NCBI GenBank assembly: GCA_034509425.1
Contig: JAVTVJ010001125.1
Span: 124,001-188,000 of the forward strand
Direction of reading: 5' to 3'
Length of the DNA stretch: 64,000 bases
From: Eopsaltria australis
Taxonomy: Eukaryota; Chordata; Aves; Passeriformes; Petroicidae
Part shown: one piece after another, positions 13,475-25,659 of the stretch
How the letters are laid out: each line of letters begins with the position of its first letter
Numbering within the stretch: the first letter of the stretch is position 1
Made by a program: the position numbers and the translations under genes
The notes under the pieces: generated by a model
Seen by the model: the letters and a program-made list of their open reading frames with translations, nothing else
Database searches by the model: none
Told to the model about the DNA's origin: nothing

Positions 13475-13594
13475 CTTCTTGAGTATCTCAGTATTCAGCA
13501 GCATGTAGATATTTATATCACAGGACTCTGCTTTAGGTAGTGAACTTAAGTTGCAGCGTACAATTGAACAAGATCTGCCTGGTCTTTCACAGTC
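13475..13594 (-). CDS. ITGA9: Integrin alpha-9 exon
   Basis: This 120-bp exon encodes 40 residues, starting DCERPGRSCSIVRCNL and ending MLLNTEILKK, phase 0 at both ends. The acceptor reads TTTCCTGTAG and the donor GTACATGG. The three cysteines and the 'IYMLLNTEILKK' end are characteristic of integrin alpha-9. It joins in frame to the exon at 11695-11796 (reading ...LKK then DSSS...). This part belongs to the extracellular calf-2 region. Confidence 0.9.
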
Positions 13595-13900
13595 CTACAG
13601 GAAATATGGAAAAAGTTGTTAGGCAAAGGAGAAAAAAAGTCAATGATAAACTGTGTGACAGCAAACACACCAGAACACTGCTATATAGTAAACTGCAATA
13701 ATACAGCAGTCCTGTGTTGAAATAGCAACTTTCAAGACCTGAAGATAGCTGGATACAGAGGCCTGCATGAAACAAGCCAGGTAAAATTCAGTTCTCTACA
13801 GAGCTGCTGAGCCAGGCAAGCATTCAGGACTGGAAGTAACAGGACCACTCCTGCACATCAGCCTCTGTGTGGGTCAGGCACCAAGTACAGTCAGTGTCCC

Positions 13901-13942
13901 ACCAAGTCACCAAGTCACCAAGTACACCAAGTACACCAAGTC
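13901..13942 (+). repeat. Short tandem repeat of ACCAAGT(A)C units
   Basis: Five near-identical 8-9 bp units in an ITGA9 intron. No CRISPR-like spacers; a plain minisatellite-like run. Confidence 0.8.
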
Positions 13943-13994
13943 AGGCAGTGTCCCACTGCCTCCATATGCCTTTGACACAACATGGGGGCAAGGG

Positions 13995-14028
13995 CACTTG
14001 GTTACCAGCACACACTGGTAACCAAGTG
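13995..14028. other. Perfect 14-bp inverted repeat with 6-nt loop
   Basis: Arm CACTTGGTTACCAG (13995-14008), loop CACACA, arm CTGGTAACCAAGTG (14015-14028). The arms are perfectly complementary. It lies 230 bp from the splice donor of the exon at 14259 (downstream in gene direction), in a 664-bp intron. Confidence 0.9.
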
Positions 14029-14258
14029 TGTGCTGCCATGTCAGCTAAATCGTTTTCCACTGCACTTCCTGAAACTTCCTATTTACTTTTAAAAATCAGA
14101 CAATTACAATCACTAAAAGTCTCCCCAGCACATCATCAGTATTGCTATATATGCTCTATAATGAACTACCTGCTTCAGATCCTCATGCGAAACCATGCAA
14201 AATGTTTTGTTAAATATGCTGTATGTTCAAGTGGCGCCATAAGTGGTCCATTTCTTAC

Positions 14259-14384
14259 CAATACTTTTCTGCCAGACTTCGTGAAGAAAGCAAATATTGT
14301 GTGGAAAATATTTTCATTCTCTTGAGGAACAACGCATGGGCTGTGGTTTCTATGGAAGGAACAGCTTCCTTTGTCCTGACCAAC
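14259..14384 (-). CDS. ITGA9: Integrin alpha-9 exon
   Basis: This 126-bp exon encodes 42 residues, from VGQDKGSCSFHRNHS to FFTKSGRKVL, phase 0 at both ends. The acceptor ends GCATGCAG and the donor is GTAAGAAA. The block 'NIFHTIFAFFTKSGRKVL' is what I know from vertebrate alpha-9 chains and is the strongest single identifier of the gene in this window. It joins in frame to DCERPGRS in the next exon (13475-13594). The upstream intron is 28.6 kb and holds most of the ERV material. Confidence 0.93.
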
Positions 14385-14749
14385 CTGCATGCACAATTAC
14401 AAATCACAATTATTATTCTGAATTAATGAAATTATACAAGAAGGTTGAATTAGCCTGTCTGTCAAAATACACCTAAATCTGAGCTAAATGTCTGGACCCG
14501 CATTAATAGCCAAAAGAGAAAAATAACCACTTTGGGAGTCAAACAACCCTTAAGAAAGTATCTGAACTAAGTCAGATGAATTATGGACTGGAAATGCTTT
14601 GACAGGATGCGACACAAATGTGTCTAACCTACCTCATATGCAGGTGACTGTGTTCTACATGTCTGAAGATAAAGACAGAGGAGAAAAACCTCAGCAAAAT
14701 ATATGCTGTGGCATAGCATTTTAAATCAATAGTTGTCCTAGTTACAGAG

Positions 14750-16386
14750 TGTCATGGGGTAATCGCTGTTAAGAATTCCTGGTGTAGAGGGAGGGGGTGG
14801 AGTCGGAAATGAGGTAGCCAGCATAAATTCCACCTACCAAAAAAACTCATAAAACCAAGAAAGCACCTGAAGAAACCCTCTTTGAGGCTTCCAGTTTGCT
14901 GAAGAAAGAAGTCGCTCTCCCTCTCCGCGCCAGAGCTGGGTAAGGTCTCCCCAGGCCACATGGCCTGGGGCTGCCAACCAGCATGGAACGGGGAGGGGGA
15001 GGAGAGAGAGAGAACTCAAACTGTTTTCATTCTGCTGTCCCTGGCTAAAAAACTTCGCCAGCTCTGCTCGCCTAGTTTGAGCCAGGCCGATCGCTTCTCC
15101 GCGGCGCAGCCCGGCGGGAAGAGAGTTTGAGGTCAGGCCCCATGGGTTTCGGGAGCTCCCCTCCCTGCCCAGTTAGCCCTGCAGTGAACTCGGCACGAGA
15201 GAGAGAGAGAGAACTCAGACTGGGCTCTTCTCACGGAGCTCGGACATGAATCCCGCCAGGTGGCCCCGCGTGGCTCGGCACAGAAAGGAGACTTAGACCA
15301 GCTCTCTGCAGCACAGGTGCAGTCTCGCTGGGCTCCCACAACTAAAACGCAGCTTGGATGGGGAGGCAGCACAAACAGACTCTTTTTCTCCGGTTCAGGC
15401 ACGGACTTATAACATTCAAACAATGCGGGCAAAAGCCACGTGACTATTGCTCAGCCAAAAAGACAAATTAACTGTTTCTTTCTAATATCAGAATGGGACT
15501 TTGGGGGTATTCATTTTTTCTTCCTACACAGAACAAGCACAGAAATGAAGGCACCTACAAAAGGTACAACATAAAGACTTTGAGTTAATGAATATAACTA
15601 AGCTTATTTTTGAAGAAGGAAGAGATGAGGAGTGCTTTACTGCTGAAAGTTCTTTTGTAAAAACATGTTGATAAAGTTAGCTGTAATACACCCTGTAATA
15701 TATGAATAATGGTCTAAAAGAAGTGAGAAAAAGGGAATATAATGTTTTAAGTTATAAGCAGTAGACTGAGACTTTTGTGTATTAAAATCTTTCTTTCCTC
15801 GCCCCAGGAAAACAGTAGAAGAAGACTTGTGTTGCTGATGATAAAGTAAGCAGATGTTGTTGTCACTGTAATAGAAACATTTGCTCTCAAAAGAACACCT
15901 CAATGACCATCATATGTTCATTGGTGTGGCTCTGGGAAAGCTACTGAAATGGGAAGGGGTCTAGAAAAGCAAATACCTCTCTTCAAAGAGAGAATCGCTT
16001 ACTAGAAAGCTAATAACCATAGAAACTGTGTTTCCTATGGGAGTCAACATGATAAAAGAAAGCTTCTCTCTCTACATAAATTAAGAAAACTGTGAAGTTC
16101 CAGAGGTGATAGATTAACTAGAAGTTGAAGTGTTACCTTTTGTATGGTCAACAAGAAAGAAAATAAAAAAGGTGGGGAAGGGAAAAGAGTGTTCTGAAAA
16201 GTTGTGTTGATGCCTAATTATTATTCCTGTTTTACATCTGCTAATAAAATTCCTTTTTGTACTCCTTAAAGTATAAACCTGCTTTTGCCTACTATTAATC
16301 CTTATCTCACAACAAAATCAAATAATCTAAACTACAAAATTAATCTTCATACCTAATTTTGATTCCCAAACCTCGAAACCGCAACA
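14750..16386 (+). mobile_element. Solo LTR B2 (family B)
   Basis: It starts TGTCATGGGGTAATC and ends GAAACCGCAACA, flanked by a perfect 5-bp duplication CAGAG (14745-14749 and 16387-16391). At 1637 bp it shares the promoter block, the ACTCATAAAACCA site, the GC-rich leader and the AATAAAATTCC poly(A) signal with B1 and B3. It is antisense to ITGA9 and begins 365 bp upstream of the exon at 14259-14384 in gene direction. No internal retroviral genes remain. Confidence 0.88.
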
Positions 16387-16456
16387 CAGAGACAGTAGGC
16401 AGAGTTTAGCATTAGAGCTGACCTAAAATCTTTCTCTACATCAACCCGCACGGGTT

Positions 16457-17206
16457 TGTTTATTGTCTCTTTAAGACTTAGAGTCGGAAGCAGAACCTCT
16501 GTGTTTTATCCCAGCACACAAAGTGGGGAGGGGTGGTGCTTCGTGCCTTTAAAAACAGGACGGAGACAGGGAGCTCTCCCTTCTGTTCTTTTCAGGCTCT
16601 CAAGCATTTCAAAATCCTTTTAGCCGCTGCCGTAGGCCATTTGCCGGGGAGGGGCTGGGCTTGCCCGCAGCCGCCAGCAGCCGCCACGCCGGAGGTCAGA
16701 GCCACTCCACGAGTTCCAGCTGCTGCCAGCAGGCGCGCCGCGTCAGGGAGAGCCCCTGGTGGGCAACGTGGAGCGGACAGGCACGGCAGCATGGCAGCAT
16801 TGACTGCTTTTGGACAAAAATAGTTTTTCCAGATTTTTTTTGTCCCTGTTCCCCGTTGGTTATTCGTTTTGCGGAGGCGGGGGGCGGAAAGGAGGGGGAG
16901 GGGAGAAGGAGGGAGTTTTTGAACAACGGAGGCTCATTCGCCGAGTCATTCTCTCTCTCAGCTGCATGGCCCAGGGAGGGGATTCTCCACCATTTTGTCT
17001 GTGTTCCCAGGGACAATTAGGGGGATCGCCTCCGCGTTTGTGCGTGGGCGTAGACCCGTTTGCTTTGTATTTTTTGATTATTGCTGCTTTCTTGAAGTAA
17101 ACCGTTATTTTTATCACATCTCTTCGCATTTGTCTCTCCTTATTAGTGGAAGGGGTAGTAACTTATTTCGAAGACCCCGCCCTGTAAATTGTCTTAAACT
17201 AAAACA
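16457..17206 (+). mobile_element. Solo LTR E (related to D)
   Basis: It starts TGTTTATTGTCTCTTTAAGAC, like the minus-strand start of LTR D, and ends GTCTTAAACTAAAACA, like its end. The middle is GC-rich with a CpG-dense stretch at 16620-16780. A block CTCCTTATTAGTGGAAGGGG also has a counterpart in D. No matching target duplication was found, so the termini are inferred from D. Confidence 0.6.
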
Positions 17207-17353
17207 ATATGTTAGCCTCTGTACAAACTTTTTTCATGTTTTGGCCAACTCAGCTGCATCCCTGTTTGTATCAGAACTAACGAGATAAATCTTTGTGTAA
17301 ATGCACAAGCCTAGGCACTAAATCTGTTCTTTCACCTTTAGCAGAAATAGTAC

Positions 17354-17823
17354 TGAAAGGAATGAAGAAACTTGTCTTCACAAACAGTGTCTGAGAGATA
17401 AGGCTGGCACCCAGAGATAAAAGAAACAATGGGGAGAATTCCATTTGTAATTTACATTTACAAACAAACCACAGGTCCACTGATAAATAAAGCTGACTAT
17501 TGGAATATGAAAGGAACCAAGAAGGACCATTCCGGGAAAGACAAGGGGGGCGGGGATTATACATTGGGAAAGGGAGGGGGGGGCGGGTCTGTATTAGGCG
17601 ATTCCGGGAAGTCTGTACCTCTCGGATACCTCAGCCAATGGGGAACGAGAGCAGGGCCTGCGATCCGGGAATTAGGATAAAGGGAGGCTGTGTCCCCCAA
17701 AATTTTGAGAGACTCCAGGGTAAATGCCCCATGGCCTCTCCCTTTATTCGAATAAAGTTACAGGACTCTTCTGTCTCCTTTTTGGACATAAATTTCTGAT
17801 GTTCGTGGATTATTTTCCTCACA
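17354..17823 (+). mobile_element. Solo LTR C1 (family C)
   Basis: It starts TGAAAGGAATGAAGAAACTT and ends TTATTTTCCTCACA, with a 4-bp duplication GTAC on both sides (17350-17353, 17824-17827). The poly(A) signal is in ATTCGAATAAAGTTACAGG. Three copies of this 460-490 bp LTR are in the window (C1, C2, C3). A 4-bp duplication fits a gammaretrovirus-like integrase, but that assignment is inference. Confidence 0.88.
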
Positions 17824-18441
17824 GTACAAAACCTCTTTTTTGTGTCATTAGCTTATTAACTTGTCCAAGAAAGTGGATGACTGAGATAAGTAAGACTTGA
17901 AGAGTACCAAACTGTGATGAAATAAGCTTCAGTCGAGATAATCTAGCTCAAGAAAAGCCTTCTCACTTTTTGCAAATAATATTTACTGAAAAAAATTACT
18001 GAAATTTAATAAAATCTATGACAACAAAGTATCAGCAAATTCTTCCTGCTACCATCCTTAAAGCCTGTAAGAGTGGGAGAGGGGAGATTTTCTCACAAAC
18101 CGCAAGTTAAAATTCTTACACATCCTGCTGTTGACCTCTTCACAACCTCTGACAGGATGAAAAACTGAAAACTTGTATCTTATTCAAATCATAAATCTTT
18201 GAAAGAGGAATTTTAAAAGTTGCTACAGATACAAAATTGCTGCATACTCTGAGTCTGATTCTGCATTACACAGTCTGCATCTGTGTTAAGTATTGTGAAA
18301 AAAAGCAAAACCCAAATGTCTATGTAGATTTAAAACGCTGTTTTCCAGACAAATTATACCTATGTGTCTTTGAAAGATGTACCTTTTCTGCTTCACTGGC
18401 TCACAAATTCTTTATAATCTGTTCTTTGAAACATGTATTCA

Positions 18442-18933
18442 TGAAAGGAATGAAGAAACTTGTCTTCACAGTGTCTGATAGATAAGACTGGCACCCAGAG
18501 ATAAAAGGAACAATGGGAAGAATTCTATTGATTATGAATGGAACCAGACATCTACATTTACAAACAAACCACAGGTCTACTGATAAATAAAAGTGAATAC
18601 TGGAATATGAAAGGAACTATGAGAAGGACCATAAAATTCCATAAGCGAAAGACAAAAGGGGGGGATTATACATTAGCAAAGAGAGGGGGGGGGGGGGGGT
18701 GCTCTTAGGCGTTCCGGGAAGTCTGTACCTCTCAAATACCTCAGCCAATGGGGAAAGAGAGAAGGGGCTGCGGTTGGGGAATTAGGATAAAAGAGAGGCT
18801 GCGTCCTCCACAATTTGAGAGACCCCAGGGGAAATGCCCCACGGCCTCACCTTTTATTCGAATAAAGTTACAGGACTCCTCTGTCTCCTTTTTGGACATA
18901 AACATCTGGTGTTTGTGGATTATTTTCCTTGCA
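18442..18933 (+). mobile_element. Solo LTR C2 (family C)
   Basis: Same start and end as C1. The left flank TTCA and right flank GTCA differ at one base, as expected for an aged 4-bp duplication. A run of 15 G lies at 18685-18699. It is a separate insertion from C1, since C1 has its own duplication. Confidence 0.83.
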
Positions 18934-21900
18934 GTCACAACCTGACTTAATGTGTCCTTATATTCCCAACAAATACACCCAAAGTTTACAGTCTCAATTG
19001 GGCTCAATTGAAGATTAAGACTATGATTTGTCTAGATCATCTGAAATGAGTTTTCCTTATTTATTTTAGGTAAGAGATTCACAAAGTCCACAGACATTTA
19101 TTCTTTGATCTTTCACATGGAAAATAGATCCATATCAATTAGAAGACTTATGTTAAATTAAAAACAGCAAAAAGTCAGGATCTATTAAGTACTTGTTCTT
19201 TCTTCTTAAAAGTTTAAATTACAGATGTCATTAGATTTATGCAAGAGATACAGCAAGGACAGTACAAGTTTCTGCGCTACACAACCTTTTGTCATACTGC
19301 CTAAATAGTCCTGATTTATATCTTGTAAAAGTACAATGTAAGAATGAGCCAAAGCAGAAATATCTCACAAGACAAGGAATTGTCTAGCATGAAGCAATGT
19401 AAGCCTGGTCCTTTCTACTTGAAGTTATTATCTTTTCTTAAACTGAAGACTGGCATCGTTTTTAAAACACTTTAGCTGAAACAGGCACCTCCAGAGGACC
19501 AACTCTGAACTTGGAAATACCTTTTCCTCTTTGCCAACTACACAGCAATCCTATATAAGGTGGATACTAAATTCAGCGTTTCAGTCCATATTAGGAGGGA
19601 AACATGCAAGAACTAAGCACCTCCTGTTACCTGCACTGCTCTGGAACAGACTATCAGGTCACCTATACCCTGTTGTAGCAGCCAAAGGCAGAGGCTATTT
19701 CCTAGAAGGCAGACATTTGGCCAGCAGAATTTGAGGGAATTCAAACAGACAGAAATTAGGTTACACTAATCTGTGTACCTGTGATCAATCAGCATGTGCT
19801 GACAGCCAGAAGGATGCAAGGAAAGGATGCAAGGCAGCTGAGCAGCAATCCATTTCCTTTAGCACTCTTAGAAGCCACATTGCCACAAAACTGGGAAAAA
19901 ATTAACAAAAAAAATTCTAAATGGATGGATCTTGCTAAGGTAGAAGCAAATCCATCCTTTTCAAAGGACTGGACACAGTTGGTTTGGTGGGATATTTCTT
20001 AGGGTTTTTGGTTTGCTTGTTTGTTTGTTTTGTTAGGATGACTGTTAGACACTTGTATTTCACATCATCTGTTATTCTCGAATTTTACATGCATAAGGGT
20101 TCAGTCAACCAGCCAGAAAAAATTTGTGGCAACTTGTCAACAAACTTTGTTTTCAATCAAATATTAAGCTGTAGAAAGACTACTAGTTAAATAAAATTTC
20201 TGGACAAAACTCCTGTTTATATTATGCTCAGACAGAACTGCATCTCTGAAATACAGATCATGATTTGTATTGTGAACCTCATTGTGAGTTTCTTCTTGTT
20301 CAAACATGATGATATTCCAGCCACCTCGTGGTACACAGACAAGAAAATTTCTGGCCAAATGTTTAGAATTTATAGATGCAAGAACTGTGCAAGTCTTTGA
20401 AATGGAGTAAGAAGCCAGGCTCTTAATCAGATTTGAAGTTTTAGGGTACCTGGCATACCAGAGCTTTTTGAAAATATCCACTTCTCTGCAGCCTATAAAT
20501 TGAAAAGGACTACCCCCAGAGTGGTCTTTCCAGAATCTGGGATCCAACATCTTACAGAAACAGCAGAAGGGACTTTTTTTGAGCAGTGCATAGGATGTGG
20601 AAAGAGATGTGCACTGCCTTTACAGTCAGTGCAAGAACTATACAGAAGCCGCAGAGAAATGTCAATATCTAACTCCTAACACGACTGAACAACTGGGACA
20701 CAAAAGGGAGGCTCTCTTAAATCCTACGTTAAGACTACAGAAATAGTAGTCCTACTTTCCCAAGAGAGGTACCAAGCACCTTTCCCAAGAGAGGTACCAA
20801 GTAGAAGTAGCCTGCAGCCTCCCAAGAAGAGACTTCCAAGGAGCTATGTTGGAGCTGTCTCTGCTGAAAGTTGTTTCATTCTGTTTTCCAGAAGCTACTT
20901 ATTAAGTCCTGAATAAAATCATTTGTGATCTGGTGCACTGGTCTGGTGCACACAGATAAATCTTCCGTACTGTACATAAATCTGTAAATCTGTACCCAGA
21001 GACAGGTAGACAAAGTCCACGTTAGCACATAGAGTAGGCCAAAGAAAAAGGTAAACCAGGCTAACTGCATAGCATCTTCAGCACCTATGTTCATATTATA
21101 CATTTTTCTAACTTGCTCTGAATCTAGTCCTGTTGTCTGAATTTGCTGCAGCCACAAATTAATGGCTAACCTAGCAGATTTCATGAAACAGCTTTACACT
21201 GCAGGAAAAAAAGCCTAATTTCAAATATCTTGAATTAGTTTTTACTTTTTCTACTTCTCTATATACAATGGTCTATGTCATCACATATAGTCTAGACTAC
21301 CACACATATCATAAGGTTTTTTGGGATAACAGTGTAAAATTTTTGTAACACAGAGGTAAGTGTTACTAGCTATGGATCCTAGCCTTCAACTCCTGGGAAA
21401 CATTTCTGATTTTTAAAAATGCATTTTTTGCTAAGAAATTGCATTTTCAGAATTTCAATTCTAAACTGAAAAATTTGTAAGGGGGTAGTTGTTTGATGGA
21501 AATCCAAACATTTTATAAAGTCTTTTCACACAGATTTTATAACTTGATATATTTATTATTTGTCATTTTCATTGTTAGAATGAAGCATGCTTTCACTATC
21601 TTGAATGTCTTCAACTTTCACATGAGGCAAACCAACACCAAGAGCAAAAGTAAAATCTCCCTACAGAAGTTTTTATTGACAATTATTTCTTTTTACCATG
21701 GTAAAAAGATGAGGTTTTTTCCATAAGTAGGGATGCTCCCATTCTCTAGCAATGTCTTGTCTTAGGCTGCAAAACACTTAACATCAATATGCACATCATA
21801 TTTCTTCTAGTTTTTACCACAATTTCAAAGGCACTTTTGTCAAACTGCTCAGCCCCACTGTAAAGAAAGGTAAAAAAAATAATTCTGATATTCTGTGGAA

Positions 21901-22098
21901 TATCAGAGTGATTCATGTAGTAGCACAGCCTACACTCAGATTCTTGAACACCATTGTATGTCAGAATAGCCTTCATCATTTCTCAATAACAACACATTAT
22001 TGAAAGCTACCTCAGCCTCAGCACCTGAAAATCACCACCTCTCAGTTTTAAGTGGACATACAAAATTGAAGGGACTGAAAATCATTACTCATTTGCAA
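18934..22098. other. ITGA9 intron, no feature seen
   Basis: A minus-strand open frame of 128 codons (20164-20550) has no recognisable motif and no start or splice context. Nothing else stands out. Confidence 0.5.
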
Positions 22099-22190
22099 AT
22101 ATATATGTGTGTGTGTGTATGTATATGTGTATATATATGTGTGTATGTGTATATGTATGTGAATATGTATGTATGTGTGTGTGTATATAT
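22099..22190 (+). repeat. TG/TATG microsatellite
   Basis: Imperfect (TG)n and (TATG)n alternating purine-pyrimidine tract of about 90 bp in an intron. Confidence 0.9.
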
Positions 22191-22399
22191 GCGTAGTCTC
22201 CTTTTGTATTCCACACATGTGCATATACATGTAACATGCATAAATGCTATGGCACACAAGCCAGAACATTTGTACTACACAGACTGTAAATGGCACCTTG
22301 CATAACAGGCCTCTACATGTCACCATAACTCTGCAAAGGCTAATAATATTACTAATCTGTCATTGTGCAGAGTAGCAGAAAATCCCTCATACTGCCTTT

Positions 22400-22437
22400 A
22401 CTACCCATTCCAACCCACACCATGTTATGATTCTATA
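22400..22437 (+). mobile_element. CR1 3'-end tail fragment
   Basis: The text CCATTCCAACCCACACCATG followed by TTATGATTCTAT matches the conserved 3' terminus of avian CR1 elements. Only the last 40 bp are recognisable. Confidence 0.6.
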
Positions 22438-23797
22438 AATGGCCACACACTCATTCAGAGACAAATTAGTCTCTACCTTTGTTAATTTACTGTAAGTTGC
22501 TCTCCCCTTGAAAAGCCTATGAACATTTTTAAAAGTCTAGACATTTAAATAGGACTGCCTGTACAATGGGTTACTCTGCCAGCTTTTTATTGTCAGCACA
22601 AGTCACTAAATTTCTCTGAGACAAAATATAACCACTGGAGAAAGCATGCATGTCACTTCATGCTTTTAAAATGCTCTATCTGCAACAAGGAAGAAATTAC
22701 TACAGGATGATTTTAATGGATTCTGAATATTTGAATCTGACTGACTTTTTTCTTGCTACTTTATAGGTTGAGCAGAGGCAAACGCATAAAATAGCAATGG
22801 TTTTTAATCATGTAATATTATACCACTCTTGAGAAAAAGTGGCAGGAGGACATTTTGGAGTGTAACAGTTGCATGTAAAACATATCATGTACACTCCACA
22901 CACATTACATTCTAAAAAGCCTGCAGGATATTTAATAGGGCTGTATGAGAATAGCATGTTGAATTTATTACATACACAGCAATCATCATCTCTGACTTTC
23001 CCTGTATGTGTAAGGATTTATGAGACTACTTGGGCTTGGTTTGCAACTCCAAGGAGGTACCAATGCAAGGGGGAAAAACACCAAGTTTTCCAGGAAACAC
23101 AGAATATAACCAAGGGCTGCCAATGAAGCCAGGTCACCTGGGAGCGGCTGCAGTTTCTAGGAGAAATAATACACCTGCTGCCTCAGCACATTCCTGTTCT
23201 GCTATCAGCTCTGTTTCCCACCTTCAGGGTACTTGCAATGTCATCTCTGCTTATCTGTAGGCACTCTCAGAACACGTCAATTTTTAGCAAGCCTTTAGGG
23301 CCTTTCAGAAATTGTTGGGGTTTAGAAAACTGTTAGCAAACAGTTTAAGAGTTTAGGCCACATTACCTGTAACATAAACTTCACAGGTGAACTGAAAGCC
23401 AGTGGCCACTTCTAGATTTAGCTTCAACCCATTAACATGCATCAAGGGCAAGGCCTTCCATTTTTTCAGGGCCCTGTATCCAGGACAAGATGTCAACTTG
23501 GGAGAAGGAAATTAAATACAATTTCAAAATGGGCTGGACAGGACAGTTGAGGACCAAGCACAGGAAGTGGATATTAGCAGCTGACATGGGGTTAAGTATG
23601 TGAAAGTGACAGAAATCTCTTAGAAGAAGGAGACAGAAAAATGAGAGGAAAACTGGCTGTTGCTTCCAACAAAGCATTATGTACAATCTCCCTGTTGCAT
23701 TGCTGTATATAAGAAGCCAAAAATGTGTTTAATGACTGACATTTTATCAAATAAATAGGTGAGCAAATGTGTATCCTTGGCTCATTACTTATACTAG
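22438..23797. other. ITGA9 intron, no feature seen
   Basis: No exon or named repeat was recognised. Confidence 0.5.
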
Positions 23798-24437
23798 TGT
23801 CCTAGGGTGACTTTATGATGTTTGTATCCCCAGTTGTCTATTCTTCTTATGCTGGATATTAAGTTCTGTAGCTTTAAGCTAGGCCCAGAGAGACAGAGAG
23901 TGACAGGGGGAGAGAAGATGAGCACAGTTTGTCCGCAGGAGTTTCACCTCTCTCCCGCGGAATTCCTTCTGGGACAGTGAAAGAGAGATAAGGCTCTCAG
24001 TGCTGTGCTCTCTCGGAGTTCGCAGCAGTGCTCTCGGAGTTTTCTTAGCTTTTGCAGAGAGAGAGAGAAACTTTGCTTTTTTGCTCGTTTTTCCTCATTA
24101 GCTGATGCAGGAAGAGCTTCACCTGAACTGTGGTTTCTCTTTTGGGACTCTTCAGCATGTCTCAGTCCAGGACATCAGGACCCTCGTCCGGGGGCCCCCC
24201 AAGCTGCAAGTTGGGCCTGGGCACCAGGCCGGAGCCCTGGAGAGACTGAGCAAGCTGAGACACCCCTCTCTGAACTACAGCAGAAATCTTTCTGAATTTG
24301 CCAGCTCTTCAGAACAGCAAGAGGTTTAATTGTTTAATATTATTCATTTTTTCATGCTTGTGAATATTTTGCTTGTTAAATAATTAGCTTTTTCTATTTC
24401 TCTCTAAGGAAATCTTTTCCTGAACTGGTTGGGTGAG
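23798..24437 (+). mobile_element. Solo LTR F, left part (split by ERV1)
   Basis: It starts TGTCCTAGGGTGACTTTATG. It is interrupted at 24437 by ERV1 and resumes at 33559-33633, ending CTAAACCAGGACA. The pair ACTAG (23793-23797 and 33634-33638) is the target duplication of F itself. Without the provirus F would be about 715 bp. This shows the order of events: F inserted first and was reduced to a solo LTR, and ERV1 later landed inside it. Confidence 0.85.
24433..24437 (+). repeat. ERV1 target-site duplication, left copy
   Basis: GTGAG directly before the 5' LTR; the same five bases follow the 3' LTR at 33554-33558. Confidence 0.9.
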
Positions 24438-25299
24438 TGTCAGAGACTGAAAATAGTTCATGCCTCAAACATTGATATAAAGTTTTGATCAGAGAAGCTT
24501 CCCTGAAGATACCTGACTGGGACTTTGGACTGAGCTAAACTGCTGAGATTAGATAAAGGGAAAAGCCTATTGTTTCACCATCTCAGTCTAAAGGAAAGGA
24601 ATTCGTCCACAGAAGCTGAAGTCACCAGCTGTACGGAGAATCATTTCCGGCTGAGTTTGGGGTGGGGGGCAAAGCACAGCTCACAGAAGCCACGTTTACA
24701 CAGCCTTAGCCTCCCCCAGCTGAAGGGGAGAAGAGGATGGCGTAACCTCTGATCAGAGGCAATACACACTCATCCTCCAGTACACAAACTGGCCCAGCTG
24801 TGAAGCCTCCCAACCCCACAAGCCACATCCACGGGACTCTCACGTGAGAGGCAGCTGAGGGGGAGTCACAATCTATCACAGACCCCCAAAGTGCTCCCCA
24901 GACGCCTTGCACCACAGGACTGCACGTGATGCAAGCAGAGTCTGCTGCTAGAGGCTGCCCCCTCCCCCAGGGGGACATGCCTGGACACTTCCACCTGGCC
25001 TGAGTGTATATTAACCCATGGCACTCTGTGCTTTTGGGGGGACTTCCACCACCGAGACCACCTAAAGAGGACATCAGGACACCAGCGGGACCCACGGAGT
25101 GGTGATACTTCTTTGTCCCTGTCCCTCTCTGTCCCAACCCCCATCTTTCTCTCTACTCCCCCTTTTCTCCCTTCTTCTCTCTCTCTCTCTCATATTTACT
25201 ATCAAATAAAACCCATACTATTGATTGGCATATGGTCTTGCTTGTACCTTAATTCAGGCAGAGGTATCTCTAAAGAATTTTAATAACTAGATCTTAACA
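24438..25299 (+). repeat. ERV1 5' LTR
   Basis: 862 bp, TGTCAGAGACTG to GATCTTAACA. The poly(A) signal AATAAA is at 25205-25210, after a (CT)n tract. It is almost identical to the 3' LTR at 32686-33553; differences include CACT/CACG near 24765, CTAAAG/CCGAAG near 25060 and the CT-tract length. Confidence 0.95.
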
Positions 25300-25303
25300 T
25301 TTT

Positions 25304-25321
25304 TGGCGTAGTCGGCAGGAT
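25304..25321 (+). promoter_or_regulatory. ERV1 primer-binding site, tRNA-Ser
   Basis: TGGCGTAGTCGGCAGGAT is complementary to the 3' 18 bases of a vertebrate serine tRNA of the AGA-anticodon type (…CGACTACGCCA). It starts 4 bases after the LTR. Serine priming is the trait for which HERV-S is named. Confidence 0.88.
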
Positions 25322-25659
25322 AACATTCTCTGACCTGAAGTGCCTTTCATAATACTATTGTCTCCTCTCCCAAAATTCTGCATGCTTTGAAATTTTACTG
25401 TAGTTTTTCTCCAAGGGGTTGTAGAGCTTGATGTCTCACCTGTAATAGACTGAACTCTTGAGAATTCTGATGCAACTTTTCCTGAGGATGTTGTAAAAGC
25501 TGTGGTAAACTAATTTGAAGGTTTTAATTCCTTTTAGTGTGTTTTGTTGTGTAAATCCAGATTTGGCAGGTTTCAGTCCTGAAACCAATTCTGCTGCTTG
25601 TGTCTTGTGGGGAGGCCCTCCCGTCTGTTGCTGTAGTAAAAGCCTCTCCTTGGTACTTT

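Noticed and set aside
13901..13942. Short repeats considered as a CRISPR-like array
   Set aside because: Units are directly adjacent without spacers, in a vertebrate intron.
17354..18933. C1 and C2 as the two LTRs of one short provirus
   Set aside because: C1 alone is bounded by a perfect GTAC duplication, so the two are separate insertions.
20164..20550. 128-codon open frame on the minus strand in the large intron
   Set aside because: No domain, no repeat match recognised, no splice context; length is within chance for an AT-rich 64-kb window.
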